Positions 1 through 5,120 of a stretch of DNA of 5,120 nucleotides are shown piece after piece. The stretch is from Deltaproteobacteria bacterium (lineage in GTDB: Bacteria; Desulfobacterota; Desulfarculia; Adiutricales; JAGVGV01): contig JADFXS010000165.1 in the NCBI GenBank assembly GCA_015233515.1, forward strand, positions 1,259 through 6,378, in the 5' to 3' direction. Numbering within the stretch: position 1 is the stretch's first letter; each line of letters opens with the position of its first letter. The notes under the pieces are model-generated. The model saw nothing but the letters and a program-made list of their open reading frames with translations. It was not told the origin of the DNA and made no database searches. Both the position numbers and the translations under genes were made by a program.

Positions 1-207
1 GTCGATAAGAGAGTTAATAATATTATGACCTGATGGAAAGAGATTCAGGGTCGCGAGAGAATAGTTGGAAAATGTCGGAAGTAGTTCGATATTTGCCGTT
101 AAAAATCGGCATGTTAAATTAATGAATAACTTTAGATGATTCTTTAAGTTCTCATGAGATAAAGCTAGGGTGAAGTTAAAAAAAATAAAAGTAAATGCAA
201 AAATCTC
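1..207. other. AT-rich intergenic region upstream of the flagellin operon
   Basis: No open reading frame with a plausible ribosome-binding site is visible here on either strand, and the composition is much more AT-rich than the coding DNA downstream. It holds two possible small stem-loops. One pairs GACCTGA (27-33) with TCAGGGTC (45-52) across one bulged G. The other pairs TGCCG (94-98) with CGGCA (107-111). Neither is followed by a T-run, so neither is a convincing terminator. The first eight bases, GTCGATAA, resemble a sigma-28 -10 box, but any -35 element would lie outside the window. The 3' end of an upstream gene is not present. Confidence 0.6.
178..205 (+). promoter_or_regulatory. A-tract, possible UP element of the sigma-28 promoter
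   Basis: A run of eight A (178-185) and further A-rich sequence to 205 lie directly upstream of the -35 box at 208. If transcription starts near 241, this spans roughly -63 to -36, where UP elements bind the RNA polymerase alpha subunit. The assignment rests only on position and composition. Confidence 0.3.
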
Positions 208-234
208 TAAAGTAAATTTGATAAGAGCCGATAA
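208..234 (+). promoter_or_regulatory. Sigma-28 (FliA) flagellar promoter
   Basis: The -35 box TAAAGTAA (208-215), an 11-base spacer and the -10 box GCCGATAA (227-234) match the enterobacterial FliA consensus TAAAGTTT-N11-GCCGATAA. All of the -10 box, the TAAA core and the spacing agree; only two bases at the end of the -35 box differ. Transcription should begin around 240-243, giving a leader of about 45 bases before the small gene at 288. Sigma-28 promoters drive late flagellar genes after hook completion, when FlgM is exported, which fits a flagellin operon. This is the only strong promoter seen for the first three genes. Confidence 0.88.
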
Positions 235-267
235 GTTGTTTAACAGAGCTTGATAAGAATCGAAGAA
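218..267 (+). repeat. Imperfect direct repeat overlapping the promoter -10 and leader
   Basis: TTGATAAGA occurs at 218-226 and again at 250-258, 32 bases apart, about three helical turns. The 18-base units starting at each copy agree at 13 positions. The first overlaps the -10 box and the second lies just downstream of the expected transcription start. The hexamer GATAAG also occurs at 4-9 and 230-235. This could be a regulator site, a decayed second promoter copy, or chance in AT-rich DNA. Confidence 0.3.
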
Positions 268-287
268 AGCTAATAGGGGAGGACAAC

Positions 288-485
288 ATGAACCAAAGCG
301 CAGTCAATCGGAACCTGAGTTTGATCAAAGGTCCTGGCATCGTCTCCAATCCGGAACTGACTTTTCTTGGAGGTCAAACTCCGGGTTTGAATCAGACTCG
401 AGTCCTGGCGGCCAACTACCAAAGCCGCTTGGTCAGACCCGCGGATCTGGATGCTTTTCTGCAAGTGCAGGTCCACGCTTTCTAA
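288..485 (+). CDS. Small protein of 65 residues, first gene of the flagellin operon
   Basis: I do not recognise a family. The gene is likely real. A strong ribosome-binding site, AGGGGAGGA (275-283), sits 4 bases before the ATG. Base composition switches from AT-rich to coding-like exactly at the start, and the gene is the first after the sigma-28 promoter. It has no signal peptide, no membrane segment and no cysteine. The first half is polar and rich in Asn, Gln, Gly and Pro, suggesting little fixed structure; the second half (about 38-65) could form a helix. Two short stretches resemble flagellin. VNRNL at residues 6-10 compares with VNHNL/M at 5-9 of the flagellins, and YQSRL at 43-47 compares with YQNRL of their C-terminal D1 helix. 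These are too short to prove homology. A role in flagellin export, translation control or assembly is possible from context only. A gap of 75 bases separates it from the first flagellin. Confidence 0.7.
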   Translation: MNQSAVNRNLSLIKGPGIVSNPELTFLGGQTPGLNQTRVLAANYQSRLVRPADLDAFLQVQVHAF

Positions 486-536
486 GATGATGTCAAGTTG
501 ATTGGTGAAACAGTTAATTAGGTAAATCTGGTAGTC

Positions 537-554
537 GGATAGTGGATTGAGGAG
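537..554 (+). promoter_or_regulatory. Ribosome-binding site with three GGA triplets at 7-base steps
   Basis: The Shine-Dalgarno sequence GAGGAG (549-554) is 6 bases before the first flagellin ATG. GGA occurs at 537-539, 544-546 and 551-553, exactly seven bases apart, and the last lies within the Shine-Dalgarno. Clusters of GGA around the ribosome-binding site are typical of CsrA/RsmA target mRNAs, and CsrA with FliW controls flagellin translation in several bacteria. No clear hairpin presents these motifs, and neither csrA nor fliW is in the window. Confidence 0.35.
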
Positions 555-560
555 TTTGCC

Positions 561-2324
561 ATGAGTTTAGTAGTTAATCACAACATGATGGCCATGACCG
601 CGGCTCGGAATTTGGGCATCATTTATGGCCGTCTCTCTCAATCGACGCAGCGGCTTTCCTCGGGTTTGCGGATCAACTCCGCGGCTGACGACGCCGCCGG
701 TCTGGCCATCAGGGAATTGATGCGCGCGGATATCGCCGTCATGCAACAGGGTAGCCGCAATGCTTCCGATGGCATCTCCATGATTCAAACGGCTGAAGGC
801 GCCATGTCGGTTATCGATGAAAAACTGATCCGCATGAAAGAGTTGGCGGAACAGGCCGCCACGGGCACCTATACGACCATCCAGCGCGATATTATGAATT
901 CGGAATACCAGGCGATGGCTGCGGAGATCGATCGGATCGCCAATTCCACCAACTTCGCGGGAACAAAACTGCTGGACGGCAGTGTCTCCAGCACCAATTA
1001 TGGTCTGGGGCTGAAAGTTCACTTTGGGACCGGCAATAGTGCGGCGGAAGACTACTACTTCGTAAAAATCGGCGATGTGCGAGCGACCAGTCCCACCGGT
1101 TTGCGGATCGGCGGGGACGCCAGGACCGATATTTGGGGTACGGCCGGTACGACCGGAACCGGGGCCGGAGGTTGTTGCGGCACCGGTTTTCTCTCCATGA
1201 GCGCGCCGGTCGCCAATTGGAATTCGGGCGATGTCTTTGCCTTCGGTTACAACTGGGACTTGAAGGCCAGCAACTCAACTTCGGCCTTGACCACCGGCAA
1301 ATACATGGCCGGCATGTACCAAATGGGTAGCGGTTCGTCTTTGCAGAGTCTGATTAATGCGGTTAATATGGGTTCGCAAGCCCGGGTTAAAATAGATTTT
1401 CATCACTATGATTCCAATGTAATGGTTTCCAGTGCCAACGGCGCGGCTCACCGCATCTGTCTGGGAACGGAAACCTACATCTGGGGCAGCGCCGGGTTGG
1501 GAAGTATCACCGGATCAAGCAATATCCAAATCCCGAATAACGCGACCTCCGCGGCCTTGGCATTTGTCAGCGCCGTGACGGCTTCCAGCAAGTCTTTCTG
1601 GGCTATGCAAGACAAGCATTCCGCCAGTGTGGTGTATCTCTTTACAAAAGCCGGGGGCAATTATAACTCCCTTAAGGCCTGCGACGATACTCTTGGCGTG
1701 GACGCCAACAGCGCCACCTATGCCGATCGGATCACCTGGGCCAATGTGGAGACCGATATGCTCAACAGCGCCGGAACCAATTTCAGTCTAGGCGGCTTGA
1801 AATGGGGAACTTTGCAAGCTGTTCCCACGGCCGCCGGGACCTACGGTTTGACCTTGAACGGCATGGATGTGGGAAAAAGCCGTGATTTGTGGGTCCTCAA
1901 TGCCGGTTCAGGCGCCGCCTTTGATCTCAACACCCAACATTTGGGCGGTATGGCCAGTCTGGCCGGGTTGACGCGGCAAGACTTCACGCAGATTCAGGAT
2001 GCCTCCGATGGAAATTGGCTAGGCGCGCACATCAGAACCCAGTCTCAAGCCCAAGAAGCCTTGACCGCCATTCAAAAAGCGATTGAACGTAAGGAAATAG
2101 TTCGCGCCAACCTGGGCGCTTATCAGAATCGACTGGAGAACACCATCACCAACCTGGGTATCATGGGTGAAAATCTCCAAGCTTCGGAATCGCGGATTTC
2201 GGATGTAGATGTGGCCGTGGAGATGACGGAATTCCAGCGGAATAATATTCTGGCCCAGGCGGCCACCGCCATGCTCGCCCAAGCCAACTCCCTACCGCAA
2301 CTGGCTTTGACGCTCTTGAAATAA
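561..2324 (+). CDS. fliC: Flagellin, filament subunit (first copy, 587 residues)
   Basis: This is the structural subunit of the flagellar filament, exported through the flagellar type III system and polymerised under the cap. The ATG at 561 has a good ribosome-binding site and gives the standard flagellin N-terminus. Residues 1-140 form N-terminal D0/D1: VNHNMMAM, RLSSGLRINSAADDAAGLAI (31-50) and MKELAEQAATGTY (92-104). Residues about 490-587 form C-terminal D1/D0: RANLGAYQNRLENTI, then ENLQASESRISDVDVA, ending in QANSLPQLALTLLK. The equivalents of Salmonella TLR5-contact residues R90, L94 and E114 are present as R91, L95 and E115. The block KVHFGTGN..AEDYYF (152-167) is Desulfovibrio-like. 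Between about 170 and 490 lies a large variable, surface-exposed region rich in Gly, Ser, Thr and Ala, making the protein longer than a typical ~500-residue flagellin. It holds all four cysteines: C205, C206, C300 and C374. It is probably co-transcribed with its two neighbours from the sigma-28 promoter at 208. Confidence 0.97.
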   Translation: MSLVVNHNMMAMTAARNLGIIYGRLSQSTQRLSSGLRINSAADDAAGLAIRELMRADIAVMQQGSRNASDGISMIQTAEGAMSVIDEKLIRMKELAEQAATGTYTTIQRDIMNSEYQAMAAEIDRIANSTNFAGTKLLDGSVSSTNYGLGLKVHFGTGNSAAEDYYFVKIGDVRATSPTGLRIGGDARTDIWGTAGTTGTGAGGCCGTGFLSMSAPVANWNSGDVFAFGYNWDLKASNSTSALTTGKYMAGMYQMGSGSSLQSLINAVNMGSQARVKIDFHHYDSNVMVSSANGAAHRICLGTETYIWGSAGLGSITGSSNIQIPNNATSAALAFVSAVTASSKSFWAMQDKHSASVVYLFTKAGGNYNSLKACDDTLGVDANSATYADRITWANVETDMLNSAGTNFSLGGLKWGTLQAVPTAAGTYGLTLNGMDVGKSRDLWVLNAGSGAAFDLNTQHLGGMASLAGLTRQDFTQIQDASDGNWLGAHIRTQSQAQEALTAIQKAIERKEIVRANLGAYQNRLENTITNLGIMGENLQASESRISDVDVAVEMTEFQRNNILAQAATAMLAQANSLPQLALTLLK

Positions 2325-2405
2325 TCAGGAGCCGACGGATAAATGATTTTCGATCTATTTTTTCCCCGGGGGCTTGGCTTTCGGGCTGAAACAGAGGATT
2401 AAGCC

Positions 2406-3035
2406 ATGAACCGCATGTTGAATATGGAAACATTGTGTCAAATGTCCACGGTCCTGGCCAGTGGCCTACCTGAAGCGCGGTTAGATGAACTTCCCGCTGA
2501 CTTGGCCGAAGTCCTGATCCAAGCCAAAGCCAATATGAACGGCTTGCCGGCTGTAATCGCCAACATGAAAGATGCGTTACGGGACTGCAACACCTTGGAG
2601 CTAGCCATTATTCGTCTGCAAGAACTGGCGGCCGAAGCGGCGGAGCTGCCTGAAAACGATCAAGCCGGCCGGGATGAACGGGAAAGAGAGTTCATCCGTT
2701 TGGCGGGAGTGGTGGCTCAGGTGGCCGGGGAACGTGGATTCACCGGCCCGAGGTTGACTCTCAAGACCAGACCCGAAGCCCAGGCGTCTCGACGCATACT
2801 GCGATACCTCGGCCCGCTCAAGGATGGATTGTCCGGTAATCTGGAAGAAACGACACGCTTGGTGTTGGTGGTCATCAAAGAAACCATGAACTTTTTGGAG
2901 GCGCTGACTCAAGCCTATCCGGAAACCGCGCATGAACACGGAATATCCGATCTCCTTTCGCGAACTTCATGGATTGTCGAAACCTTGCCGGTGGAGATTC
3001 AAGCGGGGATGATCCCACCTGGCGGACTTCACTGA
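2406..3035 (+). CDS. Flagellin-D1-like protein of unknown function (209 residues)
   Basis: No named family is recognised. The ATG at 2406 follows AGAGG (2393-2397) with 8 bases between. The gene lies 81 bases after the first flagellin, without an obvious terminator, and is probably co-transcribed. The protein is acidic, Leu/Ala/Glu-rich, predicted mostly helical, and has no signal peptide or membrane segment. Residues 67-119 align with flagellin 88-138 with a one-residue gap. IIRLQELAAEAA matches LIRMKELAEQAA, R89-D90 matches R109-D110, E95-F96 matches E115-Y116, and F112, G114 and L117 match F132, G134 and L137. Weaker matches are ST.LASGL (14-21) with STQRLSSGL, and ILRYLGPLKDGL (131-142) with IVRANLGAYQNRL. 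It lacks the variable domain, a recognisable D0 and the conserved flagellin C-terminus, so it is unlikely to be a normal subunit. It may be a diverged mini-flagellin acting in assembly, as a junction or cap-like protein, a chaperone or a regulator. It has two cysteines (C11, C61). It could instead be an unrelated helical flagellar accessory protein. Confidence 0.85.
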   Translation: MNRMLNMETLCQMSTVLASGLPEARLDELPADLAEVLIQAKANMNGLPAVIANMKDALRDCNTLELAIIRLQELAAEAAELPENDQAGRDEREREFIRLAGVVAQVAGERGFTGPRLTLKTRPEAQASRRILRYLGPLKDGLSGNLEETTRLVLVVIKETMNFLEALTQAYPETAHEHGISDLLSRTSWIVETLPVEIQAGMIPPGGLH

Positions 3036-3059
3036 CGATCTAACGTCATTCCTTACCCG

Positions 3060-3086
3060 GGGACCCTCTTGACCCTGGAGGGTCCC
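3060..3086 (+). terminator. Stem-loop after the 209-residue gene, likely terminator
   Basis: GGGACCCTC (3060-3068) and GAGGGTCCC (3078-3086) form a perfect 9-bp stem with a 9-base loop, starting 24 bases after the stop codon. It is GC-rich and well placed to end the first transcript. No T-run follows (ATCATCCG), so it may work with Rho, or serve as a 3'-end stabiliser rather than a strict intrinsic terminator. Confidence 0.6.
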
Positions 3087-3142
3087 ATCATCCGATAGCA
3101 TCTCTAGTGATTAAGCTATGTCCGTAGAGGTTTGCCCAGTGG

Positions 3143-3207
3143 AATATATATAAGATAAAAGATAAAATATTTACTTTAAAACGATGAATTATATATAAAA
3201 TTTAAAA
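3143..3207 (+). other. Very AT-rich segment upstream of the second flagellin promoter
   Basis: These 65 bases are almost wholly A and T. They include an alternating ATATATATA tract (3144-3152), a tandem AGATAAA pair (3153-3166) and TTATATATAAAATTTAAAA (3189-3207). There is no reading frame. Position upstream of the promoter suggests an UP element or a site for nucleoid proteins, inferred from composition only. The rest of the 3036-3286 gap holds the stem-loop, the promoter candidate and the leader hairpin listed separately. Confidence 0.4.
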
Positions 3208-3210
3208 GAG

Positions 3211-3235
3211 TAAATGAGCTAAGTCTAACCGATAG
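3211..3235 (+). promoter_or_regulatory. Weak sigma-28-like promoter of the second flagellin
   Basis: TAAA (3211-3214) and ACCGATAG (3228-3235) resemble the FliA -35 core and -10 box. The CCGATA core is intact and the site lies about 52 bases before the ATG, much as in the first operon. The spacer is 13 bases rather than 15, and the first and last bases of the -10 box are off consensus. It is therefore weaker than the promoter at 208 and may need help or respond differently. No better candidate was found between the stem-loop and the start codon. Confidence 0.42.
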
Positions 3236-3239
3236 ACTT
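3221..3239 (+). repeat. Perfect 19-bp palindrome over the second flagellin promoter
   Basis: AAGTCTA (3221-3227) and TAGACTT (3233-3239) are perfect inverted repeats around the 5-base centre ACCGA. The palindrome encloses the putative -10 box. This is the form expected of an operator for a dimeric regulator. If transcription starts upstream, it could instead fold as an mRNA stem-loop. No equivalent is present at the first promoter. Confidence 0.5.
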
Positions 3240-3264
3240 TTAACCGACCATCAAGACGTAGGGC

Positions 3265-3286
3265 ATTGCATGCCAAGGAGGCCAAT
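3265..3286 (+). promoter_or_regulatory. Ribosome-binding site of the second flagellin inside a small hairpin
   Basis: AAGGAGG (3275-3281) is an excellent Shine-Dalgarno 5 bases before the ATG at 3287 and settles the start choice. It can fold as ATTG, a three-base CAT bulge, GCC, the loop AAGGA, then GGC and CAAT ending right at the start codon. A GGA in a hairpin loop over a Shine-Dalgarno is the classic CsrA site. The stem is short (3 + 4 bp), so the fold is marginal. Confidence 0.4.
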
Positions 3287-5116
3287 ATGAGCTTAACAGT
3301 AAACCATAACCTGATGTCAATGAATGTGGCCAGGAACCTGGATGTTGTTTACAATCGCCTAGCCCAGTCCACCCAGAGGTTGTCCTCGGGTTTGCGGATT
3401 AATTCCGCAGCGGACGACGCGGCGGGCTTAGCCATCCGTGAAATCATGCGGACCGATATCGCCGTTATCAATCAAGGGGTTCGCAATGCTTCGGATGCGG
3501 TGTCCATGATTCAGACGGCGGAAGGCGGCATGTCGGTCATCGATGAGAAACTGACCCGTATGAAAGAGTTGGCCGAACAGGCCGCCACCGGCACTTACAC
3601 TACGGTGCAACGAGACATCATGAACTCCGAGTACCAGGCCATGGCCAAGGAAATTGACCGAATCGCCAACGCCACCAATTTCAATGGCATGAAATTGCTG
3701 GATGGTTCCATGACCACCGCCAATTTTGGCCAGGGTATGAAAATACATTTCGGCACCGGTAACCAATCAGCCGAAGACTACTATTTCATCAGAATGGGTG
3801 ATGTGCGCGCCACCGCGGCCAATGGCTTGCGGGTGGGCGGCGACGCCAAAAACGATATTTGGGGCCAAGCCGGCACTGGAGCGGCGACTGGAGGCGGTTG
3901 CTGCGGTAGTGGACCATCATCCCTGACTTCGGCCCTAACCGGAACCAGCGGCCGGACCTTTACCTATGGGTACAACTGGGACCTCAAAGGCGGCACTAAG
4001 GGTGACGTGGAAGGTTCACTGAGTAAAGCCAAATACTTGGGCGGGATGTACAGATTCACCAGCGGTGAGTCCCTTCAGCAGATCGTGGACCAGGTCAATG
4101 CCGGCAGTCAGTCGCGCATCAAGATCGAGTTCAGCGCGGGCGCAACCGGTCTAAATATCCGTAACGGTGTTACTTCATCATCCGCCGCCACTCGTATCTG
4201 CTTAGGTAATGAAGCTTACTATTGGGGCAGCTCGGCTTATGGCAAAGTGGCTGGCAAGGATATCAATAAACAATTGTCATCCGCCGCATCTTCGGCCGCC
4301 GGCCAGTTAGTCGTGGCCATCAATACTTCCAGCAAAAGCTTCTGGGCTATGAGGAGTGGTTCGTCCGTTTATGTGTTCGCTAAAAAAGGCGGCGACTTCA
4401 ACAGCCTGCGCGGTTGCGACGAACAGGCCGGGTTGCTAGCCGGCAGCGCTTCAGCGGCCAATAAAATTAACTGGCGAAACGTGGAAACCGGAGTCAAGAG
4501 CAGCGCCGGGACCGCCTTCACTCTGGGTGGTAATCAATGGGGCACTTTCTCGCCCGCTCTTACCGCCGGCGGGACATATGCCTTGACCTTCAATGGTTTA
4601 CAAGTCGGCGACCAGCATGATTTGTGGGTAGTGGATACCGGTAATTCGGCCGTATCCTCGGCCAAAGCCTTACCGACCGGCGGCACCTCGGCTAAGACGT
4701 ACGGTGTCCTCGGAACCTTTGGCTCCGGCGCCGCTATATCGGCGAAAAGCATGATTGGTTTTACTCATGCTGATTTTACCGAACTCCAGAATGCCGCGGA
4801 CGGTCAGTGGGCCGGTGCGGAAATCCGGACCCAATCAGCGGCCCAGGAGGCCTTGGATGCTATCACCACGGCGATTCAACGTAAGGATGTTATTCGGGCC
4901 AATTTGGGTGCATACCAAAACCGGCTGCAGAATACCATTACGGTCCAGGGTATCATGGCCGAAAACCTTCAAGCCTCGGAATCGCGAATTTCTGACTGCG
5001 ACATCGCCACGGAAATGACGGAATTCACCAAGAACAACATTCTGGCGCAAGCGGCCACGGCCATGTTGGCTCAGGCCAACTCGCTACCACAACTAGCTTT
5101 ACAGTTGCTCAAATAA
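3287..5116 (+). CDS. fliC: Flagellin, filament subunit (second copy, 609 residues)
   Basis: A second filament subunit, paralogous to the one at 561. The ATG at 3287 is chosen over an in-frame TTG at 3266. It has AAGGAGG upstream and gives MSLTVNHNLM, matching the first flagellin from residue 1. The D0/D1 regions are 1-140 and about 512-609, and I counted 81 of 100 identities to the first flagellin at each end. The variable region (about 170-510) is homologous but more diverged. Shared blocks include GYNWDLK, RICLG.E.Y.WGS, SSKSFWAM and a TF/LNG..VG...DLWV segment near 434-448. Indels, including an extra Ser/Gly/Thr-rich piece near 455-485, make it 22 residues longer. Cysteines C205, C206, C305 and C378 correspond to those of the first copy; C571 in the C-terminal helix (RISDCDIA, Val in the first copy) is unique. 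Its own AT-rich leader and palindrome, after the stem-loop at 3060, suggest separate transcription. No downstream terminator fits in the window. Confidence 0.97.
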   Translation: MSLTVNHNLMSMNVARNLDVVYNRLAQSTQRLSSGLRINSAADDAAGLAIREIMRTDIAVINQGVRNASDAVSMIQTAEGGMSVIDEKLTRMKELAEQAATGTYTTVQRDIMNSEYQAMAKEIDRIANATNFNGMKLLDGSMTTANFGQGMKIHFGTGNQSAEDYYFIRMGDVRATAANGLRVGGDAKNDIWGQAGTGAATGGGCCGSGPSSLTSALTGTSGRTFTYGYNWDLKGGTKGDVEGSLSKAKYLGGMYRFTSGESLQQIVDQVNAGSQSRIKIEFSAGATGLNIRNGVTSSSAATRICLGNEAYYWGSSAYGKVAGKDINKQLSSAASSAAGQLVVAINTSSKSFWAMRSGSSVYVFAKKGGDFNSLRGCDEQAGLLAGSASAANKINWRNVETGVKSSAGTAFTLGGNQWGTFSPALTAGGTYALTFNGLQVGDQHDLWVVDTGNSAVSSAKALPTGGTSAKTYGVLGTFGSGAAISAKSMIGFTHADFTELQNAADGQWAGAEIRTQSAAQEALDAITTAIQRKDVIRANLGAYQNRLQNTITVQGIMAENLQASESRISDCDIATEMTEFTKNNILAQAATAMLAQANSLPQLALQLLK

Positions 5117-5120
5117 CCCT

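Noticed and set aside
1..8. GTCGATAA as a second sigma-28 -10 box
   Set aside because: The -35 region lies outside the window, so the promoter cannot be judged.
523..542. TAAA (523-526) and GTCGGATA as an internal sigma-28 promoter for the first flagellin
   Set aside because: The spacing is only about 8 bases and the -10 box is poor, so co-transcription from the promoter at 208 explains expression better.
567..1022. Long minus-strand reading frame opposite the first flagellin, and similar ones opposite the second flagellin and the 209-residue gene
   Set aside because: These are antisense shadows of strongly coding + strand genes, with no ribosome-binding site or recognisable protein. Similar shadows appear at the matching places of both flagellins because the genes are homologous.
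2358..2371. T6 run followed by CCCCGGGG after the first flagellin as a terminator
   Set aside because: The T-run comes before the GC palindrome, with no stable hairpin ahead of it on the + strand. The 8-base palindrome alone leaves no loop.
3266..3286. In-frame TTG start at 3266 adding seven residues to the second flagellin
   Set aside because: The ATG at 3287 has AAGGAGG at ideal spacing and gives the conserved MSL.VNHN N-terminus. The added residues would be translated from the Shine-Dalgarno itself.
1..5120. CRISPR array, tRNA or rRNA gene, insertion sequence or prophage elements
   Set aside because: No regularly spaced repeats, tRNA-like folds, transposase motifs or terminal inverted repeats were seen. 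The window is a chromosomal flagellin locus.

Overview
The window is a flagellar filament locus, all of it read on the + strand. The order is a 65-codon small gene, a 587-residue flagellin, a 209-residue protein of unknown function, and a second flagellin of 609 residues that ends four bases before the window edge. Both flagellins share a signature I associate with Desulfovibrio-type flagellins of the Desulfobacterota (former Deltaproteobacteria): an N-terminus starting MSL.VNHN, the LSSGLRINSAADDAAGLAIRE block, and KIHFGTGN..AEDYYF at the end of the N-terminal domain. The source is therefore probably a motile anaerobe of that group, but genus or species cannot be read from the sequence. The coding DNA is moderately GC-rich, while the intergenic regions are strikingly AT-rich.

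Layout. Positions 1-287 are non-coding and hold a near-perfect sigma-28 (FliA) promoter at 208-234, the expected late-class flagellar promoter. It lies about 45 bases upstream of the small gene (288-485). The first flagellin follows at 561-2324 and the 209-residue gene at 2406-3035. I see no convincing terminator or new promoter between these three, so they are likely one transcript. A 9-bp perfect stem-loop at 3060-3086 closes the unit. A separate 200-bp AT-rich leader follows, with a weak sigma-28-like box inside a perfect 19-bp palindrome (3221-3239) and a ribosome-binding site inside a small hairpin (3265-3286). It precedes the second flagellin (3287-5116).

The two flagellins are old paralogues. 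I counted 81 of 100 identical residues over the first 100 positions and again over the last 100, yet the codons differ at many silent sites. Each carries a large (~320-residue) variable insertion, homologous between the two, with four position-conserved cysteines including an adjacent Cys-Cys pair. Cysteines are unusual in flagellins.

The main discovery candidate is the 209-residue protein. Its residues 67-119 align with the flagellin N-terminal D1 domain with a single one-residue gap, and weaker matches sit on either side. It looks like a miniature, strongly diverged flagellin that has lost the variable domain and the recognisable D0 ends. The 65-residue protein also has two short flagellin-like motifs, though that evidence is thin. 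Together the locus may encode two filament subunits plus one or two flagellin-derived accessory proteins, with different control for the two flagellins.
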